Shown piece by piece: positions 18,839-28,415 of a stretch of DNA of 64,000 nt (positions within the stretch are counted from its first letter, which is position 1; each line of letters starts with the position of its first letter). Origin of the DNA: Arion vulgaris. Lineage: Eukaryota > Mollusca > Gastropoda > Stylommatophora > Arionidae. Made by a program: the position numbers and the translations under genes. Below the pieces are notes generated by a model. That model saw only the letters and a program-made list of their open reading frames with translations. It did no database searches and was not told the origin of the DNA. The stretch spans positions 55,949,740 through 56,013,739 of the forward strand of contig CM036762.1 of NCBI GenBank assembly GCA_020796225.1. The letters run 5' to 3'.

Positions 18839-19000
18839 AACAGATTCAATTTCTTTTCTTCTTCTTCACTTTTCTACGGAGCACAGCTCTTTCCATGTCT
18901 TACCTATCCTTTTAATATCAGTTCTCTTCTCCAGGTAGTTCTAGGCCTTCCTCTACTCCTCTTTCCCTGCAAGTTCCAAAACAGTGCCTAATTTCTTTTA
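18839..19000 (-). mobile_element. LINE tail fragment
   Basis: The reverse frame encodes a GKRSRGRPRTTWRRE-like stretch. The GAA-rich tail is at 18858-18866 in complement. Same family as 9870-10112. Confidence 0.7.
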
Positions 19001-20282
19001 TCGATAACCAAATTACTAATCTACTGTGCTGGACATGTAGCTGTTGGAGGAAATGATAGAGAGATCAGACAGACTTGTATCAGGAGTAGCTATAGTTGGA
19101 GTGTAAGGGGAACTTACTGCAGGTGCTTAGCAAACCAGTTGTTTGTTGATTATGCTGATGAAATTGATGACTTTTTTACTGTGACTACGGGAATTTCTAA
19201 TCAAATGTTTTAATTGTAAGACTACGTTATGAACATATGAAACAAACATGACCGGCTAACCATCATGTTTGTCCAAGACAAGTTATATGGAAATGTACAT
19301 AGACTTCAGTTGACCACTGACTACTTAAAATATATACAAGTAGATATCTGAAAATGTTAGAAGACTAAAAGAACTGATCACCTACAAGGAAGAATATGGG
19401 ATGTGTTTTACTAGTGAGACATAGGAACCAAAAGCATGCATACTTTTCTACATATGCTTGGGGAGAGTGAGAACTTATGGGCATGGTAGGAGTGCTTGAG
19501 GTCAGTTGAATAACCAATAAATGAGTGCAGGTGCCTGAACTGATCTTTCTTTTGTCATCAAACTGCTGAGTTGTAACCTAGTGCTGTTTCCTGTAATTGC
19601 CTTGAACTTCCTAAATAGCTTGATTGATGGATTTCTGCATCTTCTGGCGTGATCTGACACTCACTGATTATTAAAAACTGCAGATTTCTCACAAATAACC
19701 GGATCATAATAACAATTTATGTGATATGTGCGAGTCTCAGAAACTGGAGCGTGTACAAGAGTTAGGATTGAGTTTGGACATGCCAGACAGTGTTGTCTTC
19801 ATGGTAGAGAGAGACGATATATTAATCAACTTTTCATGTGTACGGTGAGCAAATGAACTTTAAGATGGCTGCTGCAGTGGAGGATATATCATGCATGAGA
19901 ATGACCAATGTGCCATGATATCGATCGCATAACATAACAAAGCTAACACAACAAAGAATAGATAGCTTGTATGTATAGAGACACATATCTAAAAGTGACA
20001 AAATACAATCAATGCATGATAATCTAATATATGAAAAGAATGTGGTTGTATATAACTGACCGCAAACTTCTTCATGGGCTATTTATTGCTAACTAAAACC
20101 CTCGTGCCATTTTAGCAGTAGATGATCATTGATAACTAATTTGTTCCTAGTTCTATTGCTGACTAAAAACCCTCGTGCCATTTTGGCAGTAGATGATCAT
20201 CGATAACTAATGTGTTTCTAGTTCTGTCCAACAGTAATCTTATTTTTTAAAATCCATTTATTGTTCACAAAAGGATTACAAT
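19001..20282. other. mostly unrecognised, with a LINE scrap and a local duplication
   Basis: Positions 19400-19525 resemble the RNase H LINE 3' end (CATACTTTTCTACATATGCTTG, then AATAACCAATA). Positions about 20090-20150 and 20158-20225 are a diverged direct duplication (CCCTCGTGCCATTTTAGCAG). Confidence 0.45.
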
Positions 20283-20447
20283 TTGAAAAGAACGACATAC
20301 TTAATATGCAAAGAGATTGATTAATCAACATCGAACTAGCATGTTGGGCCGCTAGATGCTGCTGGATTTGCTGAGCCGGAGATCAGAGCACCTATGGACA
20401 TGTCTGGATTGCTATGATAATAGTCCTCATATAACTGATAACAATTA
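20283..20447 (+). mobile_element. RNase H LINE fragment
   Basis: Closely matches 1790-1950, from AAAAGAACGACATACT to TCCTCATATAACTGATAAC. Non-coding by now. Confidence 0.75.
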
Positions 20448-20654
20448 AAAAACCCAGCTAATAAAATTTCCACTAATCTGCTTCAACACATGTCTACTTG
20501 CAGCAAAATAAAAAACACTAAGGGGTTTGAGATAAGCAATCATAAATTACAGACAGATAAAATACACAAAGTACAAGGAGAGACAATCATATATCAAGCA
20601 GCAAAAATACATGATACAGGAGTACACAAGTTGGGAACATAAAATAAAAAACTG

Positions 20655-20880
20655 TTGCTACTGACTGTAATGCCACTTTTAGGGTGGTGTAGTACGTGGG
20701 ACATAAGCATGAGGAATTTAATGGCCGCATGACTAGTGCAGTCGCCACAAAATTGTTCAGGTTATAACTTTTCATTTATGCCCCTGACAAATAAAAACTC
20801 CTTGGCTGTACAGGGATTGAATCTGGGTCTTCTGAATGAAAGCCAGTGCTCTAATCCATTCGGCCTAACCTCCTTCACGT
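20655..20880 (-). mobile_element. tRNA-derived SINE family G
   Basis: Reverse copy of the G family: the right end is the tRNA-like head (complement CCGAATGGATTAGAGCACTG) and the body is shared with 14008-14275. Confidence 0.75.
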
Positions 20881-20977
20881 TGGGAATACCAGTTATGTAT
20901 TGGAAGCATTTGATAATTTTTTTTAGCTATTTTATTTTGTTGCCACCGAAACAAGACAATTCTTGTGAATTTGAGCA

Positions 20978-21378
20978 TTTGTGAAGTACTACAATTGCTG
21001 ATAGTTGTCACATGTGAAGATTGCTGTCACATGTGAAGTACTACAATTGCTGATAGTTGTCACATGTGAAGATTGCTGTCACATGTGAAGTACTACAATT
21101 GCTGATAGTTGTCACATGTGAAGATTGCTGTCACATGTGAAGTACTACAATTGCTGATAGTTGTCACATGTGAAGATTCTGTCACATGTGAAGTACTAAT
21201 TGTGATGTTGTCACATGTAAGATTGCTGTCACATGTGAAGTACTACAATTGCTGATAGTTGTCACATGTGAAGATTGCTGTCACATGTGAAGTACTACAA
21301 TTGCTGATAGTTGTCACATGTGAAGATTGCTGTCACATGTGAAGTACTACAATTGCTGATAGTTGTCACATGTGAACA
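20978..21378. repeat. 52-bp minisatellite rich in CACATGTG palindromes
   Basis: Unit of about 52 bp with two TCACATGTGA palindromes, separated by AGATTGCTG and AGTACTACAATTGCTGATAG. There are about 7.5 copies, one of them (21175-21225) degraded. CAATTG in each unit is a further palindrome. Confidence 0.95.
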
Positions 21379-21394
21379 CATGCAAGTTGTTCCA

Positions 21395-21830
21395 TTTCTC
21401 TGGTCTTCTTCTTTTCTCTAATCCTGTTTTGCCTCACATCTTCAGGATAAGAAGAGATTTCTAGAACAAGCTTTTATGTGTGTTTCATACACATGATTTC
21501 GTTGCCTCTTTTATCTCTGAGGCCCTTTTTGCTTGACAACCTTTTGCTTTGTATCCACTGTATCGGAGTAACATTTCTCTCTGAAGTAATGTATGTTGGT
21601 AATCTGCTTATATTGCAGAAACATTGAATTTGTTGTTTCTTGATGAAGTTCAGTACTGATGTTGTACCCACTTTTTTTTCCCTATTGTCTTCATTTCTAA
21701 ACCGGTCTCTTCTTGATACTCCCAGTATCTTGCATAGACACTTCATCTCTGTCAGGACTAGTTTTCTTCTATTATTTGATGTCAGCATTCAGGTTTGGTA
21801 CCCCCAGATTTGGTTTCTCTGGTGTTAAAT
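21395..21830 (-). mobile_element. LINE tail fragment, family f
   Basis: The reverse frame reads KLVLTEMKCLCKILGVSRRD, then TTSVLNFIKKQQ and PIQWIQSKR. This is a LINE C-terminus of a family also present at 38125-38300 and 62946-63230. Confidence 0.7.
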
Positions 21831-21914
21831 GCAGGCTCAAATCTTATGAGCCAAAAATGTACTCAAACAAATGTCAAGACTTTGATCATCATCAAGCAGC
21901 ATGTCGTTTTATCA

Positions 21915-22990
21915 CCTCTCTTTAGCCTGTTACGCCCTGGCGTTTAGGCAACAACAAACGTACACCATTCTTCCCTGTTCATGGCCTTCCTCTGTATTGT
22001 GTTCCAGCTATGATTCATTTCCTTCAGCTCTTGCTCTATCGTTCTCCTCCAGGTTGTCTTGGGTCTTCCACGCTTTCGCCTACCCTCTGGAGTCCATCTC
22101 AGTGCAGTTTTCGTGTCGGAGCCAGTCTCCATGCGCATCACATGTCCAATCCATCTCCAGCGTCGTCTTCGGATGATAGTGCCCATATTCTCTTGTTGGC
22201 ATCGTGCAAGCAATTCTTGATTCGAGATAGTAGTCGGCCAGTACACGCGTAAGATTTTTCGCAGACAAGTTGTATGAAAGGCGGAGAGTCTGGACATATC
22301 CTGTTCTGTCATTCTCCAGCATTCCGATCCGTACAGCAAAGTTGACAGCACACAGCTGTTATAGATACTAGTCTTGGTTCTGATGCTGTATTGGGCAGAT
22401 TTCCAGGCGGTCTGAAGGGTCATGAATGCACTGCGTGCTTTACTCAGTCTGTTTTAATGTCAGATCCAGCGCCTCCTTCATTGCTAATAACACTTCCAAG
22501 GTATGTGAAAGCGGTTGTATCTCGGAGGGTTTACCTTCTAGTTTGACTGGTGCTGGGGTTGCTATGTTCAGAGTCATTACTTCAGTTTTCTTCTGATTTA
22601 TTTTCAGCCCAACCATCTCACTATATTGGTTAAGGCGGCAGGTCTTTTCCTGGATATCTCTATGTGTATGAGATAGGAGTGCGATGTCATCTGCAAAATC
22701 TAGGTCTTCCAGAGTGGATGTGAGCGTCCATCTAATACCTCTTGCCTTATCTTCCGTTGTTTACGCATCACCCAATCTATGACAGTGTTGAATAATAGGG
22801 CTGACATAACACATCCTTGTCGCACGCCTGTTTTTACTTCAAACTTTGTTTTTATCACAGCTCATCTGAAAAACGATGTCTCTAACAAGTTCTCCTGCCT
22901 CCTCTAGTGTCAAGATCTCTCTGATGTCCTGCTGCCACCTACGTCTTGGTAGCCATCTGCCTCATACTCCAGGAACCATGCCCTCTATTA
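21915..22990 (-). mobile_element. LINE 3' half with reverse transcriptase FADD motif
   Basis: Reverse strand, about 1.1 kb. It carries the reverse transcriptase core motif LDFADDIALLSHTHRD (about 22680-22720), KINQKKTEVMTL, a long frame with LLYGSECWRMTEQDMSRL, RRRRWRWIGHVMRMETG and RKRGRPKTTWRR (22423-21944), and a 3' end near 21915. Frameshifts at about 22440-22560 make it inactive. It is probably RTE-like; the endonuclease is missing. Confidence 0.85.
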
Positions 22991-23267
22991 CTGTTCTCTC
23001 CAAAACACTTTGATAGTTTTTAAAAAGAAATATCACTAATATTAAAGTTCTCCATTCTTTGATCACACAGTGTCATGGAAAGATTGACAGGCAAGCATCA
23101 ATATATCAGTTTATTGCACATTGAAACTATTATATCAAACTATCTTTTTTTTCTCTAGTGAAATCATGATAATGTTCTGCTACAGAATCCTATAGCTACT
23201 GATTGGTCTAGTTCTTACAATTGTTAGAAACAAATGATTATACTTAATACGAGCTAATACTTTCAGG

Positions 23268-23692
23268 AGACAATGGCACATAACCAGATTGCCAAGCTGT
23301 AGAAGACAATGGCACATAACCAGATTGCCAAGCTGCAGAAGACAATGGCACATAACCAGATTGCCAAGCTGCAGAAGACAATGGCACATAACCAGATTGC
23401 CAAGCTGCAGAAGACAATGGCACATAACCAGATTGCCAAGCTGCAGAAGACAATGGCACATAACCAGATTGCCAAGCTGCAGAAGACAATGGCACATAAC
23501 CAGATTGCCAAGCTGCAGAAGACAATGGCACATAACCAGTTGCAAGTGCAGAAGACAATGGCACATAACAGATTGTCAAGCTGCAGAAGACAATCAGTAG
23601 AAATCATAACAGATTGCCAAGCTGCAGAAGACAATGGCACATAACCAGATTGCCAAGCTGCAGAAGACAATGGCACATAACCAGATTGCCAA
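23268..23692. repeat. 36-bp minisatellite, about 12 copies
   Basis: Unit AATGGCACATAACCAGATTG plus CCAAGCTGCAGAAGAC. Because 36 is divisible by 3, several frames on both strands stay open (up to 137 codons). Two copies near 23530-23610 carry small deletions or substitutions. A SINE D head follows directly. Confidence 0.95.
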
Positions 23693-23693
23693 G

Positions 23694-23888
23694 GGTGTCT
23701 CTATGGCATAGAGGTTAGGAGCTCATCTCTCGTGCCAAAGGTATCAGGTTCACTACTTTGTGGAGCCATATGGATATTTTTTCAGAGATCCTGATCTCAG
23801 TGTAGGTGAGATCGAGTTCCTAATCCTATCAGAGAATATAAAACGTAGGTCCTGTGTTCAATTTGAGCAGGTAAAAGAACCGTTGGAA
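23694..23888 (+). mobile_element. SINE family D, 5' half with tRNA-like head
   Basis: The head shows a Pol III promoter layout: A-box TGGCATAGAGGTTAGG (about 23704) and B-box AGGTTCACTAC (about 23747). The D body follows to GTTCAATTTGAGCAGGTA. It is cut off by the SINE B at 23889. Confidence 0.8.
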
Positions 23889-24092
23889 ACATACAAAGCA
23901 TGTTGTACGAGGCGACTGATGTAGAACCTAGGAAAGCTATCCTAGTAAATAAAAAGCGTCGCATAAATTGGATCTGCAGGCCTACTTGTAGGCGTAAAAC
24001 GGGCACAATGTACAATCGCTCACAGGCTCAGATCACATACAAATCACAAAGAGTGGTTAATAAGTGGTCGATATGGAGCGCTCGAAGAATAA
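23889..24092 (+). mobile_element. SINE family B copy, 5' truncated
   Basis: Begins within the shared head (ACAAAGCATGTTGTACGAGG) and runs to the B 3' end, GGAGCGCTCGAAGAA. Confidence 0.8.
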
Positions 24093-24454
24093 AAAGCTCT
24101 AATATAACTGAAATCACCTAGATTCATAGTTGAACTGATAATTCCTCAGCACACACAAAGTTTCACAGTATTTACCGTTCATAGTGTACTTCTTGTAAAC
24201 TATGCTTATTAGTCAAAAATAGTAACTGCTTATAATAATACAGCAATTTTTCTTTAAAAAAAACACCCATCTAAATTTGGTCAAATGTGTGATTTTTCAC
24301 ACTATCCCGGTGGTAATGCCCCTTAAATTGATTTGGAGTAATGGAGGTGCATGATTTCTGGAAGACAAGGCAAGGAACAACCAGGATAATGGTGGCAACA
24401 GGACATTAAAGAAGCATTGAACATGACGTTGGAGGAGAACTAGTTAGAGACAGG
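24093..24454. other. no recognised feature
   Basis: AT-rich, no match seen. Confidence 0.35.
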
Positions 24455-24845
24455 GGGTTTTTCAGGCAGGCTGTGTTGAGAGTGATGACTACTGTCCTGG
24501 CCATGTGGGTGTTCGCGGCAACGAGAGAGCAGATGCGCTTGCACCGAAAGTTGGAGAGTTTAGGATGGATAAGGGAGACTTTCTTCTGTTTCTTGGCGAC
24601 CTACTGTTGGATGACAACACTAAAATTGACGTTGAATCAATCCAGCAATTTAGGGAGTTTGGAATTACTCATTGTACAAGTAGAGCTGGGTGTTTGAGGG
24701 GAAGAAAGAGAAGTGTGTTTAACCAACGAGCCACATGTACCATCAGTATGCATATCTTTCTAAATCTGTTGGGGAGACAGAGCACCTATGGATCTGTCTG
24801 GAGTGCAATGACGCCAGTTCAGTAACCAATAACACACAATAACAA
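24455..24845 (+). mobile_element. RNase H LINE 3' fragment
   Basis: Frames encode CPGHVGVRGNERADALAP, then FRMDKGDFLL, DDNTKIDVESIQQF, GITHCTSRAGCLRGR and the terminal HLWICLECNDAS in another frame. It ends near AATAACACA. An upstream part of RNase H is deleted. Confidence 0.8.
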
Positions 24846-25174
24846 AACATAAACATGAAAGAAAATTGATAAATTATGGTCAATGTCCTTCTCCCTTATG
24901 TAAAATATCTACACAATATTTGGACTGTAGCCAGACACTATGGTATGCTGTAATGCTTATTAAAAAACAAACCAATATGTACATGAAACAATGTTAACTT
25001 ATTCTAACTACTGTCTACAAAATGATGAACTCAAATTTCATAATTACTGACAGACAAAGCAACCACATCACACAATACAGGAACAGTTCACATAATACAT
25101 TTCCTGTTGACTATATCTGAATTTATCTAATTTAGAAAAGTATTCTTTTTATCGTACAGTAATTTGAACTTGTT
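24846..25174. other. no recognised feature
   Basis: AT-rich sequence without a supported feature. Confidence 0.35.
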
Positions 25175-25917
25175 AAAGGTAAAGGATTGATTTTATTGCA
25201 CCGAATTTCCCCATATGGCTTCATCTGTCAGCAAATATGCAGAGAGTGTTGTATAAACTATACAGAGAGTGTTGTACAAACTATACAGAGAGTGTTGTAC
25301 AAACTATAGAGAGTGTTGTACAAACTATGCAGAAAGTGTTGTACAAACTATGCAGAAAGTGTTGTACAAACTATGCAGAAAGTGTTGTACAAACTATGCA
25401 GAGAGTGTTGTACAAACTATGCAGAGAGTGTTGTACAAACTATGCAGAAAGTGTTGTACAAACTATGCAGAAAGTGTTGTACAAACTATGCAGAGAGTGT
25501 TGTACAAACTATGCAGAGAGTGTTGTACAAACTATGCAGAGAGTGTTGTACAAACTATACAGAAAGTGTTGTACAAACTATGCAGAGAGTGTTGTACAAA
25601 CTATGCAGAGAGTGTTGTACAAACTATACAGAAAGTGTTGTACAAACTATGCAGAGTGTTGTACAAACTATGCAGAGAGTGTTGTACAAACTATGCAGAG
25701 AGTGTTGTACAAACTATGCAGAGTGTTGTACAAACTATGCAGAGAGTGTTGTACAAACTATGCAGAGAGTGTTGTACAAAATATGCAGCTCCACCAGCAA
25801 CATTTCTAGAGATTTCATGAAAAAATTGCACATGTGACTCAGTCCGGATTTGAACTCACAACCTTCAGAACAACAGGGAAATGTCTTCACCACTTCATCA
25901 TAGAGACCTTGTTCAAA
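25175..25917 (-). mobile_element. SINE family E hosting a tandem array
   Basis: The SINE runs on the reverse strand. Its tRNA-like head lies at 25860-25917 (complement of GATGAAGTGGTGAAGAC and GAGTTCAAATCCGG) and its 3' end at 25175-25235 (GGATTGATTTTATTGCACC). Between them an internal segment has become a 23-bp array. Compare the uninterrupted copy at 47195-47455. Confidence 0.8.
25236..25787. repeat. 23-bp minisatellite, about 24 copies, inside SINE E
   Basis: Unit ATGCAGAGAGTGTTGTACAA plus ACT, with AGA/GAG variants and 18-21-bp short copies. The unit corresponds to the SINE E internal stretch GCCGAGAGTGTTGCACAAAA read at 47345-47370 in reverse. Open frames of 170-190 codons are by-products. 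Confidence 0.95.
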
Positions 25918-26119
25918 GTAAACTTGTTAATAGCTGCTGGAGAAACTGCAAAGAATCATTCTTAACAATAATTATTTCATAGATAAAACTGAAGAATACA
26001 GGGTCTATAACAAGAACAACTTTCCCCACAGTGAAGTAATACAACTTCATATCTCACAATTTATATACAAATTTCTTTGGTTGTACTTGTTTTGCTATTT
26101 ACCAAGTTTTACTGCAGTC

Positions 26120-26630
26120 TTTTCCCTTTTCCGATAAAAATTTCTTGTACTGTCATACGTTACGTAGGTCCTGCAAGTAATTTCTCCATACTGCTCTTTC
26201 CTGGGCAAATCGCTCAATCTCTTCCATGGAATTGGGTCTGAAATTTCTTGCCTCTCTCAGTAATGTTCATTTCAGAATTTCTCCTAGAGCATCCTCTCTT
26301 TCTTGAACCCTTTTTTCTCCACTTCGATGCCTGCTTTGGTATTCTTTGATCATTTCTTCTCAAGGTGTGCCCAACATATCTCTTATCTTCTCCTTTTTAT
26401 AACAGTTGTTGCTAGTGATTGACCAGACATTCGTGATTTCATCCCTACTGAATTTGTTCCATTTTATGTTCATTATTTTCAAATGTATTCAACTTTCTAT
26501 ATCTTTAGTCAGTTTCCAACTTTTGCTGACATATGTTAGGATTGATACAACATTGGAATTGAAAATGTGAAATTTAGTTTTAAAACTATTATCTGCAATT
26601 TCATATTTTATTTAGACTTTTAAAAGCTGA
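26120..26630 (-). mobile_element. LINE tail fragment, family e
   Basis: Matches 30495-31260 in reverse (CTTACGTAGGTCCTGCAAGT, CTCTCTCAGTAATG). Degraded frames encode the C-terminal tail. Confidence 0.7.
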
Positions 26631-26631
26631 T

Positions 26632-26790
26632 CTTCTTCTTATTTGCATTCATTCTTTACGACCAATTTTAATCACTCTTTGTGATATGTTTGATCTTTGC
26701 CAAGAATGTGTATATGTTTCACATTGGTTTGGTAGGCCCCTAAACACATAGACTTCTACACGTTTAGGACACATGCATCCGATTTCAGCC
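26632..26790 (-). mobile_element. SINE family A, 5' truncated
   Basis: Only the 3' ~160 bp of A in reverse, from TCTTCTTATTTGCATTC to CATCCGATTTCAGCC. The shared head is missing. Confidence 0.85.
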
Positions 26791-27093
26791 ACTAAAAGTT
26801 GATGTTGCATATAGTTGATGTTATCTCTATTTACTATGAAGTAATAAAACTTCATATCTGTCATTTTGTCTCTATACACTAATATATAGAGCAGGTGACT
26901 GAATATAATGGCAGTTGGGTTTTTATGACGGAATAATCCCATGTTTAACGCCTTGATAAGATCAAAAGTTTTTATCTGTTTGAAAAAAAATCATACCAAT
27001 GTCCTGCACATGCACTGCGAGTCTCAGACAAGCGGCCTTAATTTCTGTGCCCTATAGAATTCCCCAGCCTACCATCAGAAAATGAGAACAAAG

Positions 27094-27440
27094 CGATGTG
27101 CAATTTTTGGGTAGATACTCTGCGCTTAAATTTCTGCATGTATGATTGTCTAAATTTGTGTAATCAATCTATCACCAACAAATTGATGTGCCATTTTTTA
27201 TATGTTGCCTTAAATTTTTGCATGTATGTTAGTCTGAATTTGCGTAATAAATCTACGGCCAACAAAGTGGTGCGCCAATTATTTTATACGTTGCCCTTAA
27301 ATTTTTGCATGTATGTTAGTCTGAATTTGCGTAATAAATCTATGACCAACAAAATGCTGTGCCCTTTTTTATATGTTGCCCTTAAATTTCTGCATGTATG
27401 TTAGTCTAAATTTGCGCAATAAATCTATCACCAACTCATA
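27094..27440. repeat. about 86-bp tandem repeat, 4 copies
   Basis: Each copy contains TTAAATTTNTGCATGTATG, TAAATCTA..ACCAAC and a TTTTATATGTTGCC link. Copies differ at 10-15 percent of positions. Confidence 0.9.
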
Positions 27441-27629
27441 ATAGTCAACGATCACCAATAAGTTAAGACAAATCTGTATTTATTATTTCGACAGAACAAC
27501 TCCTGTGTACTTGGTCACAAGATCTATATTGTTCAACGTGGTGTCCACACATCTTTTCATAAAAATATCTCAATAGTTTAGCTATTTATTTTCTTTGGTG
27601 TGCTATCAATCATTGGATTACAAAGATAT

Positions 27630-27860
27630 TAGAGAAGAGCAGGCTGGAAAGCCAATGTCACAGCAAAATTCATTAGAAATATTAACAAATAAAATTTCTA
27701 CAAAATATTCTCACCCTCTTATAAATTACATCGGGGACCCTTTCCGGTGCTACAGAGTTTGTGCACTGTTGAGATTTTCCTGTGTAAGAAAGAGATTGGA
27801 ACAGACATGGTTACTCACCGAAGTACAATGATGATGGTCCTATCAATCAATCAAAATAGT
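27630..27860 (+). mobile_element. SINE family D 3' half
   Basis: From AGAGAAGAGCAGGCTGG to the TCAA tail (GGTCCTATCAATCAATC). Confidence 0.8.
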
Positions 27861-28236
27861 ACAGTTTCCACAACCGGTAAGTAAATTCTAAACCATACAT
27901 CAATTTTGTGCACTGATTTATCATAACAAGATACATGAACCAATGACTAGAAATTAACATTTTACCTTCTCTATAACATATATATTTATTTTACTAACAT
28001 ATGTATGAAATGTTAAAGACCTATTTAAAAAATTTGTGATACACTGGAAATGTCAATTTTTAGAACGTGACCAAATGAAACCAAATAGAGAGAAATATTA
28101 AGAGTTACTGAATAGGCAGGCCAAGAGTTAATTACAACACAAGAAGAAAATCAGAGTTATTAGCGTAGATAATCTGCACTGGTTCATCCAGTTTGTGTTA
28201 CACACATTTTGTTTAAGAATAACTGTTGAATGCAAG

Positions 28237-28415
28237 TTAAACTGCAGACTTTGGTGTGTAGTCTGATGCATTGGGGTTAAGGTCAGAAGATGACACCAAG
28301 TCTGGACTATTGTAGATCTGCATGTTTACACTTCTGTCCTGAGCTGGGCTGAAGTTGGATGAGAACAGAGGTGATGAATTGCGCTCATTTGAGTGATGAG
28401 AGTAGCTGGTCACTG
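28237..28415 (-). CDS. MACO1: macoilin last coding exon (start uncertain)
   Basis: Encodes VTSYSHHSNERNSSPLF to SSDLNPNASDYTPKSAV and stop. The PNASxYxP end is the macoilin C-terminus. The only acceptor I find that fits the phase and avoids stops is AGTCCAG before 28415. Upstream in another frame (about 28440-28465) lies KIAEKNEW, resembling the expected KQKIAEVM, so the exon may really be longer but carry an indel. Confidence 0.7.

Noticed and set aside
20978..21378. CRISPR array
   Set aside because: Eukaryotic context, no spacers; direct tandem repeats throughout. The same applies to the other arrays in the window.
22010..22252. Ser/Pro-rich + strand ORFs at 21901-22252 and 29065-29376
   Set aside because: Antisense shadows of the LINE C-terminal frame.
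25237..25837. ORFs of 174-190 codons with repeated ESVVQTMQ/VLYKLCRE peptides
   Set aside because: By-products of the 23-bp array inside SINE E, open in three frames at once.
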